Shown: positions 7,866 to 14,986 of the stretch, piece after piece
Layout: every line of letters begins with the position of its first letter
Numbering within the stretch: position 1 is the first letter of the stretch
Assembly (NCBI GenBank): GCA_937898375.1
Contig: CALEJX010000439.1
Span: 1-18,177, forward strand
Direction: 5' to 3'
Length of the DNA: 18,177 nt
From: an uncultured Ruminococcus sp.
GTDB taxonomy: Bacteria > Bacillota > Clostridia > Oscillospirales > Ruminococcaceae
Program-made: the position numbers and the translations under genes
The notes under the pieces: generated by a model
What the model saw: only the letters and a program-made list of their open reading frames with translations
Told to the model about the DNA's origin: nothing
Databases searched by the model: none

Positions 7866-8555
7866 ATGTTTTCAGCACTGCTTGAACTGCTCACAGGGAA
7901 TTTTCTGTTTTTCGCACTGCATTTTGACAACCGCAGTGTGTTCCCGAAACCGCTTTCAGCGAAAGAGGAGCGTGAGTGTTTTGAGAGAATGGCGCAGGGT
8001 GACAAGGCGGCAAAGGATAAGCTTATCGAACACAACCTCCGCCTTGTGGCGCACATTATAAAAAAGTATTATTCAAATTCCGCAGATCAGGAGGATCTTA
8101 TCTCTATCGGCACTATCGGTCTTATAAAAGCCGTGTCAACATTCGACCACAAGAAAGGCTGCCGCTTCGCCACCTATGGGAGCAGGTGCGTGGAGAACGA
8201 AATACTTATGCACTTCCGCTCCCAGAAAAAGTCCGCCAACGATATCCACTTTGATGAGCCTGTTGAATCCGACAAGGACGGCAATCAGCTTTGCCTTATC
8301 GACATAATCGCAGACGGAGAGGACGTCGCCGACAAGATAGAGCTTTCCATTCGCTGTGAACAGCTCTACCGCTATATCGAAAGCTCCCTTGACGAACGTG
8401 AAAGGCAGATAGTCACCTTGCGCTATGGGCTTTTCGGTCAGCCGCAGCTGCCCCAGCGTGAAGTCGCCAAACGCCTTGGTATCTCACGTTCCTATGTTTC
8501 AAGGATAGAGAAAAAAGCCTTGAAGCTTCTAAAAGACCGCTTCGATAAGCCGTGA
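7866..8555 (+). CDS. sigK: RNA polymerase sporulation sigma factor, SigK type
   Basis: Late mother-cell sigma factor of endospore formation, 229 residues. The N-terminus (about 1-28) is a hydrophobic pro-sequence, FSALLELLTGNFLFFALHF, as in membrane-held pro-sigma-K, ending near NRSVFPKPLS. Region 2 is well conserved (IEHNLRLVAHIIKK near 54-67, EDLISIGTIGLIKA near 76-89, CVENEILMH near 108-116). Region 4 ends in a helix-turn-helix, QREVAKRLGISRSYVSRIEKK, at about 197-217. The ATG at 7866 follows AAGGAGGG. The reading frame is intact, with no skin-type insertion. It points to a spore-forming ancestry. A sigma-E type promoter would be expected upstream, but I cannot fix one with confidence. Confidence 0.9.
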   Translation: MFSALLELLTGNFLFFALHFDNRSVFPKPLSAKEERECFERMAQGDKAAKDKLIEHNLRLVAHIIKKYYSNSADQEDLISIGTIGLIKAVSTFDHKKGCRFATYGSRCVENEILMHFRSQKKSANDIHFDEPVESDKDGNQLCLIDIIADGEDVADKIELSIRCEQLYRYIESSLDERERQIVTLRYGLFGQPQLPQREVAKRLGISRSYVSRIEKKALKLLKDRFDKP

Positions 8556-8597
8556 TAGTTATTGTAGCCTAATAGGTGGGCGAATAACAAAGAAATG

Positions 8598-8675
8598 GGA
8601 CGTCGAGGACGCCGTCCCCTACAAATGGCGTAGATACGCTGTTTTTTCGTAGGGGCGACCTGAGGTCGCCCGCCT
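8598..8675. repeat. Composite palindromic repeat, back-to-back order
   Basis: Left unit GGGACG...CGTCCCCTAC (8598-8622) and right unit GTAGGGGCGACC...GGTCGCCCGCC (8649-8675) are arranged CCCCTAC...GTAGGGG, the reverse order of the block at 5701-5775. A T-run at 8642-8647 between them may end sigK transcription. Confidence 0.75.
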
Positions 8676-8693
8676 GTCATTGCTCCGTTTATT

Positions 8694-8723
8694 TTGCTTT
8701 AGCACTCACAAAATCAATATGCT
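8694..8723 (+). promoter_or_regulatory. Promoter of hsp20
   Basis: TTGCTT (8694-8699), 18-nt spacer, TATGCT (8718-8723). The CIRCE operator overlaps the end of the -10 box and the predicted start near 8730, a normal place for repression. Confidence 0.55.
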
Positions 8724-8748
8724 AGCACTTGCATGATAAGAGTGCTAA
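8722..8748. promoter_or_regulatory. CIRCE operator (HrcA binding site)
   Basis: CTAGCACTT (8722-8730), 9-nt spacer, GAGTGCTAA (8740-8748). It matches the CIRCE consensus TTAGCACTC-N9-GAGTGCTAA at 16 of 18 arm positions. A further perfect left half-site TTAGCACTC lies at 8699-8707. HrcA should repress hsp20 here and release it on heat stress. Confidence 0.85.
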
Positions 8749-8758
8749 GTTTCAGAAA

Positions 8759-8854
8759 ATGTTCACATTATTTTCACACAATGAACATATGGCAGGGGTA
8801 TCATATAGACAATGAAGAAAGGAAATGATACCAATGGAAGAACAGAATAAATGA
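8759..8854 (+). other. Structured hsp20 leader with mini reading frame
   Basis: The predicted 5' leader is about 175 nt. It holds hairpin ATGTTCA/TGAACAT (8759-8765 with 8782-8788) and hairpin GGTATCAT/ATGATACC (8797-8804 with 8825-8832). The second hairpin's right arm contains the start of a 9-codon frame, MIPMEEQNK (8825-8854), preceded by AAAGGAA. It could tune expression, but no function is shown. Confidence 0.4.
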
Positions 8855-8904
8855 TAAAAGCTTACAAGACAAATTAAGATATAACACATCAAGGAGGAAT
8901 TTAT

Positions 8905-9321
8905 ATGTTTGGACTTACACCATTTGAAAGAAAGAGCTACGACCTGTTTAACGCATTCCACGATTTTGAGAATGACTTCTTTGGAGGAAATACACTCCAG
9001 AGCTTCAAGACCGATATCAAGGACGAGGGCGACAAATATGTAATGGAAGCTGAGCTTCCGGGCTTCGATAAGGACGACATCAAGCTTGATATCTCAGGCA
9101 ACAATCTTGTTCTTACCGCCGAGCATAAGGCAGAGACAGAGGATAAGAAAGATAAGTATATCCGCCGTGAGAGGACATATGGTTCTTATCAGAGAAGCTT
9201 TGACCTTACAGGCATCGATACCGACAAGATCGCCGCAGAGTACAAGAATGGTATCCTGACCCTTGACCTGCCAAAGATGCAGGAGGCTAAGCCTGAAACC
9301 AAAAGACTCGAGATAAAGTAA
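8905..9321 (+). CDS. Hsp20 / alpha-crystallin small heat shock protein
   Basis: ATP-independent cytosolic holdase that keeps unfolding proteins soluble. It has 138 residues, normal for bacterial Hsp20. A short Phe-rich N-terminal arm (1-34) is followed by the alpha-crystallin domain (about 35-125), with ELPGFDKDDI at 50-59 and the closing motif NGILTLDLPK at 115-124. The C-terminal tail ends in LEI, a likely I/L-x-I oligomerisation motif. The ATG at 8905 follows AAGGAGGA. It is controlled by a CIRCE site, which is more usual for groESL and dnaK operons than for hsp20. A long structured leader precedes it. Confidence 0.95.
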   Translation: MFGLTPFERKSYDLFNAFHDFENDFFGGNTLQSFKTDIKDEGDKYVMEAELPGFDKDDIKLDISGNNLVLTAEHKAETEDKKDKYIRRERTYGSYQRSFDLTGIDTDKIAAEYKNGILTLDLPKMQEAKPETKRLEIK

Positions 9322-9397
9322 TTTAAGTAAAGCCAAGGCTTTGAAAGAGGCGATACCAATGGGTCACGATATAATTTGCAATAGGTTTTGCTAGAAT

Positions 9398-9438
9398 AAA
9401 ATATCCGTGAGAGCGAAATGCCCCCACGGATATTTTTT
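9398..9438. terminator. Terminator between hsp20 and vanZ-like gene
   Basis: Stem ATATCCGTG (9401-9409) with CACGGATAT (9425-9433), extended by flanking A and T runs. TTTTTT follows on the plus strand and an A-run precedes the stem, so it may serve both converging genes. Confidence 0.85.
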
Positions 9439-9931
9439 ATGCCTTTTTCTCACGGCTTTTCAGCCATATTTTTCGTATCAGTATCGCAAGTAAAATTCCT
9501 GTCACTGCGCCGCTTGTGTCGATAAGAACATCACGCACCTGTCCTGCACGTCCCGGTACAAAAAGCTGATGTATCTCGTCGCTTGAAGCATAGATACAAG
9601 AAAATACCGCCGCAAAAAGCCCCCTGTATCTAAGCTTTTTCACCCTCGATAGATTGATAAAAGCCAATATTCCAAGCAGAGCATATTCGCTGAAATGTGC
9701 AAGCTTTCTTATGATGAACGTCACAGCGTCCTTGTATTCTGCCTGCGCCGCAGGGTCAAGGCTGTCATATACAGGATTGACAAATTCTATCACTGCGTTA
9801 AAAACCGCATTGGATTGCTTGTTTGACTCGTCAGCATTGTTTGCCGAGAACATGAAAATCACCACGCACCACAGCACAAGCGCCAACCCTTTAAGTATTA
9901 CCTTTATCCTGCCTTTTGAAGTTGCTTTCAA
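9437..9931 (-). CDS. VanZ-like family membrane protein
   Basis: Small membrane protein of 164 residues with about four hydrophobic segments (near 12-29, 73-95, 103-118 and 138-153). It carries VanZ family landmarks: FMFSANN after the first helix, IRKLAHFSEYALLG, and SSDEIHQLFVPGRAGQVRDVLIDTSGA. VanZ of Enterococcus gives low-level teicoplanin resistance, but most chromosomal relatives have no known role. The frame overlaps the 3' end of cca by 41 nt. The assumed start is TTG at 9931 with AGGAG 12 nt upstream, a long spacing, so the true start could be a TTG slightly downstream. It lies downstream of cca on the same strand and probably shares its transcript. Confidence 0.85.
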   Translation of the reverse strand: MKATSKGRIKVILKGLALVLWCVVIFMFSANNADESNKQSNAVFNAVIEFVNPVYDSLDPAAQAEYKDAVTFIIRKLAHFSEYALLGILAFINLSRVKKLRYRGLFAAVFSCIYASSDEIHQLFVPGRAGQVRDVLIDTSGAVTGILLAILIRKIWLKSREKKA

Positions 9932-10937
9932 TGTAGCTTTTCAGCTCCTCTTTTTTGTTTTCTACCTTTTCGTCTATAACGCCGTTCAGAGCAAGCTCCA
10001 GACCAATGCCTATATCCTTGCCGCCAAAGCCCATTTGTATCAGATCCTTGCCGTTTATGTCAAGGTCGCAAATGTGAACGCACTCGTTGTTCTCTTTTAT
10101 CTCCATTGCAAGCTCTGCGATATGGTCAAGCTCTGCAAGCTTTTCCTGCCGCTTGTAGTCCGACTGCGCATAGGTGTCAGCCCTGCGCACCTCCAGATAA
10201 TCCATAACAAAGTCAAAGTCATGCTGAGCCATAAATCTCCGCACAGTCTTCTTCGTGGCAGGTATCCTGTTGTCATGCTCCCATATAAGCTCGAAAATAT
10301 ACTTTGCCGAAGCGTTGTCTATCCTAAGCCTTTTGAGTATCTTCTCAGCCATGTAAGCACCCTCGAACTGGTGCTTTTTAAAGTGAGAAATGCCGTTCTC
10401 GTCAACAGTGTGCATTCTCGGCTTGCCGATATCGTGCAGAAGCATTGTAAGCCTCATCTGCCACTGCGGTCTGACGTTCTCAACGCTCAAACAAATGTGA
10501 CCGTAAACATCAAGAAAATGGTGTGGATTGTTCTGCTTGAAATCAAAGCTCTCCCGAAGCTCAGGTATGAACACCGCTATGACTTCACGATAGTCAAGCA
10601 AGATACGCCTTGCACCCTTTCCGCACAGAAGCTTTTTAAGCTCTGTAGCAATGCGCTCTGCGGAAATGCTTTTTAAAAGCTCACGCTGTTCAAGGATAGC
10701 CTTTGAAGTCTTTTCCTCGATATCAAACCCTAGGCATGAAGAAAACCTCAGCCCTCTGAGTATGCGCAAAGCGTCCTCATCAAAGCGCTTTTCAGGCTCG
10801 CCAACGCATTTTATAACGCCCTTTGCAAGATCATCTTGTCCGCCGTAAAGGTCCATGAGCCCCTCTTTCGGCGAATACGCCATGGCGTTTACAGTGAAAT
10901 CACGGCGCTTTAAGTCCTCCTCCAGCGAGCTTTCTAT
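9891..10937 (-). pseudogene. cca: CCA tRNA nucleotidyltransferase, 3' part of a broken gene
   Basis: C-terminal part of the class II CCA-adding enzyme, which builds or repairs the 3'-CCA of tRNAs. The frame opens at about 10937 with IESSLEEDLKRRDFTVNAMA, the conserved motif just after the catalytic core. It continues with PYGGQ-like DLYGGQDDL, the nucleotide-selecting DEDALRILRGLRF and the HD domain (LLHDIGKP, FEGAYMAEKIL, WEHD), with the RNA-binding tail at the end. The first ATG in this frame (10883) has no ribosome binding site and lies past the core motif, so it is unlikely to be made as an active protein. It is separated from the 5' part by a frame-changing deletion near 10938-10945. An assembly or sequencing error is the main alternative. 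Confidence 0.8.
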
Positions 10938-11220
10938 GCCCTATATACTCTCCGTCACTGCGATAACAGGTTATCTCCACAGGCTCGCTCTCTATCAAAA
11001 CAGTGAGCGTGCCGTGCTTCAGCCCCGTTTCAATGGTGCGGAAATTTGCGAAAACTTCAAGCATTTTGTCAGGGGTGCAGTTGGTGCAAACATCGTAATC
11101 ATGGGGCTTTTTACCAAGCAAGCTGTCTCTTACACAGCCGCCGACTATATAGCCCTCATAGCCGCACTCGTTCAGCCTGTCGAGAGCCGTCCTGACAAAC
11201 TGCGGAATAAAAATCTCCAA
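10900..11220 (-). pseudogene. cca: CCA tRNA nucleotidyltransferase, 5' part of a broken gene
   Basis: N-terminal catalytic part of the same enzyme. It shows the nucleotidyltransferase signature GGCVRDSLLG followed by the metal-binding DYD of HDYDVCTN, then GLKHGTLTV and VEITCYRSDGEY. After GEY the family expects about ten residues (xDxRxPxxVx) before FxxSLEEDL. Here only 7 nt separate GEY from IESSLEEDL, and the frame is lost, running out to a TGA at 10900. I chose TTG at 11220 because GGGAGG lies 7 nt upstream. The ATG at 11271 has no such site. It is divergent from lnt with about 60 bp between them. Confidence 0.8.
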
Positions 11221-11280
11221 TTTACTGCCTCCCTTTTTAGTTTTGTGAATGTTGTGCGCCTTTCGGGTCATAATATTTAC

Positions 11281-12708
11281 ATGAATATCTCGAAAATAAT
11301 TGAACCCAAAACCTCACGGAGAGCGCTCTTAGTCCTCACAGGTGCAGTGAGCGCCCTTATGCAATCCACTCTGAATTTGCCGTGGCTTGCGTTTTTTATC
11401 TTTGCGCCAATGGTGCATTCCCTGTCAGCCTGCCATGAAAAAAGGGCTTTCAGACTTGATTTTGTGTGCTTTTTTGCGCCTTATTACCTTTTTCAGCTCA
11501 CTTTTATGCTCACCATATGGAAAATATGTCCTCTTCCACCATTCGTTGCAATACCTCTAGCTGTGCTGGCATGGCTGGGTCTTGCCCTGTGGGAGTGTAT
11601 CCTTATGTATCTCCCCCTAAGCCTTTTCTTGCCCATACGTTTTCACCTTAAACACCGCCTGTCTGAGATAGTCTTGCTCTGCCTGCTTTTGACAGCAGGG
11701 GAGTGGCTTCAAGAAAAAGTGCCATTTTTGGCGTTCCCATGGTCTGCGGCATGGCTCACTGTAACAAGCTCGCCGCTGCTTATGCAATCCGCCACGCTCA
11801 TAAGCTGTCGCCTAACAAGCTTTTTGATCTTCCTGCTGAACGGACTTCACGGCGAGATATACACAGGCAAAAAGCGTTTTGCCTATACCGCCTTTGCACT
11901 GCTTTTGCAGGGCGCAAATCTAGCCTACGGGTTTTACTCTGTAAACCTCGACAAAAAGCTCGACAAAATCTACCCTCAGATAGACGTTATCTGCGCACAG
12001 GATAGCCTAGAGGGCAGGGATAAATCACGGCGCAAAGCCCTCGACTCGGCACGCTCCTACCTTTCTATAATGGAAAGCTGTTGGCAGTGGGGTACCGATC
12101 TTGTTTTGCTCCCCGAAACTGCCGTGCCAAAAGACTATGACGAACAGCTAAAAGAATTTTCACTCATATCTGACTTTGCCGCCGCCCATGGCTGTACCCT
12201 TGTCACAGGCTCGTTCTATCTTGAAAACGGCAAGGACTACAACGCCCTTTTCGCCTATGATAAAAACGGCATTGTATCTTCGCCCTACCTCAAACAAGTG
12301 CTTGTGCCGTTCGGTGAAAAGACCCCATTTGCTGGCATTTTCCATCTTGACACCATGAGCGAATGTGCAGACAAAAGCCGCACCAAGCCACTCACATCAG
12401 ACGGCATGACCATAGGCTCTGTTATCTGCATAGAGACCATTTTCCCAAGCCTTGTGAGCCAGCAGAAAGAGCAGGGCGCACAGATAATATGCGTCTCCAC
12501 CAACGATTCATGGTTTGGCAAAAGCTCCGCCCGAGAACAGCATTACCGCCACTGCATAATGCGAGCCGTTGAAAACAGAAGATATGTCCTCCGTGCAGGA
12601 AACTGCGGAATATCGGCGATAATATCACCCGCAGGTGAACAACTGTCCGTAAAATCGGACAAGACAAAAGGCGCAGTGTGGGGGAAAGTTACGCTTATTG
12701 GCAGGTAG
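11281..12708 (+). CDS. lnt: Apolipoprotein N-acyltransferase
   Basis: Membrane enzyme that N-acylates the lipid-modified Cys of lipoproteins. The 475-residue protein has an N-terminal half of about six to seven membrane helices (from about 14 to 185). An extracytoplasmic nitrilase-like domain (about 232-455) and a short end follow. The catalytic triad is visible: Glu279 in LLPETAVP, Lys338 in SPYLKQVLVPFGE and Cys383 in GSVICIETIFP. The supporting Glu346 is also present. The N-terminus is uncertain. I took the ATG at 11281, which lacks a strong ribosome binding site. The frame stays open upstream to 10855, but that part is antisense to cca. Classical Bacilli lack Lnt and use other enzymes, so its presence in a clostridial genome is of some interest. 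Confidence 0.82.
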   Translation: MNISKIIEPKTSRRALLVLTGAVSALMQSTLNLPWLAFFIFAPMVHSLSACHEKRAFRLDFVCFFAPYYLFQLTFMLTIWKICPLPPFVAIPLAVLAWLGLALWECILMYLPLSLFLPIRFHLKHRLSEIVLLCLLLTAGEWLQEKVPFLAFPWSAAWLTVTSSPLLMQSATLISCRLTSFLIFLLNGLHGEIYTGKKRFAYTAFALLLQGANLAYGFYSVNLDKKLDKIYPQIDVICAQDSLEGRDKSRRKALDSARSYLSIMESCWQWGTDLVLLPETAVPKDYDEQLKEFSLISDFAAAHGCTLVTGSFYLENGKDYNALFAYDKNGIVSSPYLKQVLVPFGEKTPFAGIFHLDTMSECADKSRTKPLTSDGMTIGSVICIETIFPSLVSQQKEQGAQIICVSTNDSWFGKSSAREQHYRHCIMRAVENRRYVLRAGNCGISAIISPAGEQLSVKSDKTKGAVWGKVTLIGR

Positions 12709-12759
12709 CAAATCTCCCACAGCATATAGGTTTAGCCGATAGGGCAATCAGTGATCCAA

Positions 12760-12786
12760 CGGGCGAACATCGTTCGCCCGCATTTT
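12760..12786 (+). terminator. Palindromic repeat acting as lnt terminator
   Basis: CGGGCGAAC (12760-12768), loop ATC, GTTCGCCCG (12772-12780), then CATTTTTTGC. This is the GAAC/GTTC subtype of the dispersed repeat, here followed by a T-run 50 nt after lnt, so it may double as a terminator. Confidence 0.65.
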
Positions 12787-12823
12787 TTGCACAAACTACA
12801 GAAACCCTATCAAGCCCGTATTT

Positions 12824-14935
12824 TTACCACTCTATCTCAAAAAGTCTAGCCATATAAGGTCTGTCAAACTTCACTGAAACATTGCCTGTCGCCTTTGAAA
12901 ACTCCACAGGCGTAACGCTGAAATCAGGATAAATGCACTTCACCTTTGCGGGGGCGCCCTTGAGAAAATCTATAGGCAAAACGCAGGTGTCGCTCTTGCC
13001 CTCTCTCCTCCATACGGCAAGATAAGCCTTGTTGCCGTTTCTAAGACCGAGAGACACCCAATCGTCCGAAAATTTGGATAGTCCCAAACTCCAGAACGGC
13101 ACTGCTTCCTTAATGTCCGCCCTTATCTTCTTGTAAACGCTGATAGCTTCCTTTACAAGCGCCTTGCGCTCAGGGTCTATGTTGCCAAGGTGTCCGCTTT
13201 GGTGGATACGCAGAAGCATTGCGTTTATCATGTTGAAAACAACTTCTTCTCTGTCTCCTGATGTGATAGGGTAAGCCCATATTGCCGACTGCTCAGGGCA
13301 AAGTGCAGTAGGGGAGTTTGCCGCAATGGTGCAGTATTTTTTGTAATCGTCCTGATCTGAGGTTGACTGAATGGAGTATCTTGAAAGCATCGCATAGTCC
13401 ATTCGCAAACCGCCGCTTGAGCAGTTTTCTATAATAAGGTCAGGGTGACGTGCAAAAACGCCGTCAAGCCATTCAAGATAAGCCTTTTCATGACCCCATA
13501 GACCCTCGCCAACGCTGTCGCAGTTCTGCTCAGTGCCTATACCAGGTTCAATGTTGTAATCCATTTTTATGTAGCCAATGCCGTATTCCGAAACGAGCCT
13601 GTCTATTACCTCGTCAGCATGGGCACGGACTTTCGGGTTTCTGAAATCGAGCTGATAACGGCTTCGGTCATAGACCCTCTTGCCGTGACGTGTGAAAAAC
13701 CAGCTGTCATCACAAACCGTGTCCACAAGCGGACATTTTATTCCCATGACCTCTATTTCAAGCCACAAGCCCGGTATCATGCCCTTTTTGCGGATATAGT
13801 CGGCAACTTCCTTTACGCCGTTGGGAAAACGCTTTCTGCTCTCTTTCCATTCTCCGACCTCGTCCCACCAAAAGCCGTCAGCATACCAGCCTGCGTCAAT
13901 GCAGAAATATTCACAGCCTGCCTCCGCCGCAGCGTCCACAAGCGGGAACTCTTTTTCAGCCGTAGGGTCGCCCCACAGACAGTTCATGTAGTCGTTGAAT
14001 ATTACCGCAAGCCGCTGATTATCCTTATTGCGGCGGCGTATCTTTCTGCGGTATTTCGTCAGCTCGCCCATAGCTTCATCAAAGCTTCCTGCCACTGAGC
14101 CTACCGCACATTTTACGCTCTCTATGCTCTCGTTAGGCGCAAGATCTTTGTACCAGTGTGACTCTATCTCCGACGGACCTGAAAGCTGTAAATAGAAGTG
14201 TCCGCCCACGTCAGAAAGCTCCCAGTGCCATGAGCCGTTATGCTCTATCTGCCAAAAAAGCACAGAGCCTGCCTCTGTGTTTTCCAGCACGCCCATTGGT
14301 ATGTATTCTTTTGCCGACCAGTTACCAACATTTGTGCAGGCAAAGACCTTTGATGAACGCTGTTCTGTAGGCTTCGCAGATGAAGCAAGCCCCACCTGTT
14401 CAAGGGTGTAGTCAGACCACTGCAATTCACGCTGCCAAGAGTTGTGGCATACCCATATCTTCATCTTGTCCTCAGGCTTTTTAAGCCCCTCTTTTTCCAC
14501 GCCCGTCAGCGCAAATGAGGACATATATTCAATGGTCTGCACCTCGCTGCCCTTGTTTGTAAGAGTAGTCCAACAGCGCACAACAGACGTGCCTGTGTAA
14601 AACTGATAGTGTGATACCGCTTCAAGCCCCGTGCCCTCGTCAAAGGTCACAAGCTCAAGCTTTCTGCCAAGGTCATTGTTCACATCACGGAAGTCCTTGA
14701 ACTTCATGCGCCATGCAGGTGCAGTGACGATATACTTGTTGCCGTGACGCTCGTGAGGGCGGTCGATACCGCTTGCCTGAATCTCCACAGGTCTGAATGT
14801 TTTCAAGCCCATGTATGAAGCCGTCTTGGCTTCATCAAAAGGCAGAGCAGAGAAGTGCAAAAGCTTCGCTTCGTTCTCGTCTGTTATCTCAAATACTATA
14901 TTAATGCCGTTTTCATATATCTCAATACGTTTCAT
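12824..14935 (-). CDS. Alpha-galactosidase, glycoside hydrolase family 36
   Basis: Hydrolyses terminal alpha-1,6-galactosyl residues of sugars such as melibiose and raffinose. The 703-residue size is normal for GH36. An N-terminal beta-sandwich (about 1-300) is followed by the catalytic barrel (about 305-620) and a C-terminal beta domain. Landmarks are FNDYMNCLWGDPT near 313-325, CIDAGWY, GLWLEIEVM near 389-397, the nucleophile Asp459 in GYIKMDYN, ENCSSGGLRMD near 503-513, and the acid/base Asp in SDQDD, most likely Asp527. There is no signal peptide, so it should act in the cytosol on imported oligosaccharides. The ATG at 14935 follows GAAAGGA. A weak palindrome TGTAC-N8-GTACA lies 33-50 nt upstream of the start codon. 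No sugar transporter or regulator is adjacent. Confidence 0.93.
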   Translation of the reverse strand: MKRIEIYENGINIVFEITDENEAKLLHFSALPFDEAKTASYMGLKTFRPVEIQASGIDRPHERHGNKYIVTAPAWRMKFKDFRDVNNDLGRKLELVTFDEGTGLEAVSHYQFYTGTSVVRCWTTLTNKGSEVQTIEYMSSFALTGVEKEGLKKPEDKMKIWVCHNSWQRELQWSDYTLEQVGLASSAKPTEQRSSKVFACTNVGNWSAKEYIPMGVLENTEAGSVLFWQIEHNGSWHWELSDVGGHFYLQLSGPSEIESHWYKDLAPNESIESVKCAVGSVAGSFDEAMGELTKYRRKIRRRNKDNQRLAVIFNDYMNCLWGDPTAEKEFPLVDAAAEAGCEYFCIDAGWYADGFWWDEVGEWKESRKRFPNGVKEVADYIRKKGMIPGLWLEIEVMGIKCPLVDTVCDDSWFFTRHGKRVYDRSRYQLDFRNPKVRAHADEVIDRLVSEYGIGYIKMDYNIEPGIGTEQNCDSVGEGLWGHEKAYLEWLDGVFARHPDLIIENCSSGGLRMDYAMLSRYSIQSTSDQDDYKKYCTIAANSPTALCPEQSAIWAYPITSGDREEVVFNMINAMLLRIHQSGHLGNIDPERKALVKEAISVYKKIRADIKEAVPFWSLGLSKFSDDWVSLGLRNGNKAYLAVWRREGKSDTCVLPIDFLKGAPAKVKCIYPDFSVTPVEFSKATGNVSVKFDRPYMARLFEIEW

Positions 14936-14986
14936 ATGGGCGTATTTCCTTTCGTGATCTGTCTATCTGTACATATTATCGTACAC

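Noticed and set aside
9654..10676. 340-codon plus-strand frame opposite vanZ-like and cca genes
   Set aside because: It is antisense to clear cca and VanZ motifs and shows no family motif of its own.
10900..10950. Programmed ribosomal frameshift in cca
   Set aside because: No slippery heptamer is visible, and a simple shift would not restore the roughly eight missing residues. A deletion explains it better.
10855..11280. Upstream extension of the lnt frame
   Set aside because: It runs antisense through the cca coding region. The membrane protein proper begins at the ATG at 11281.
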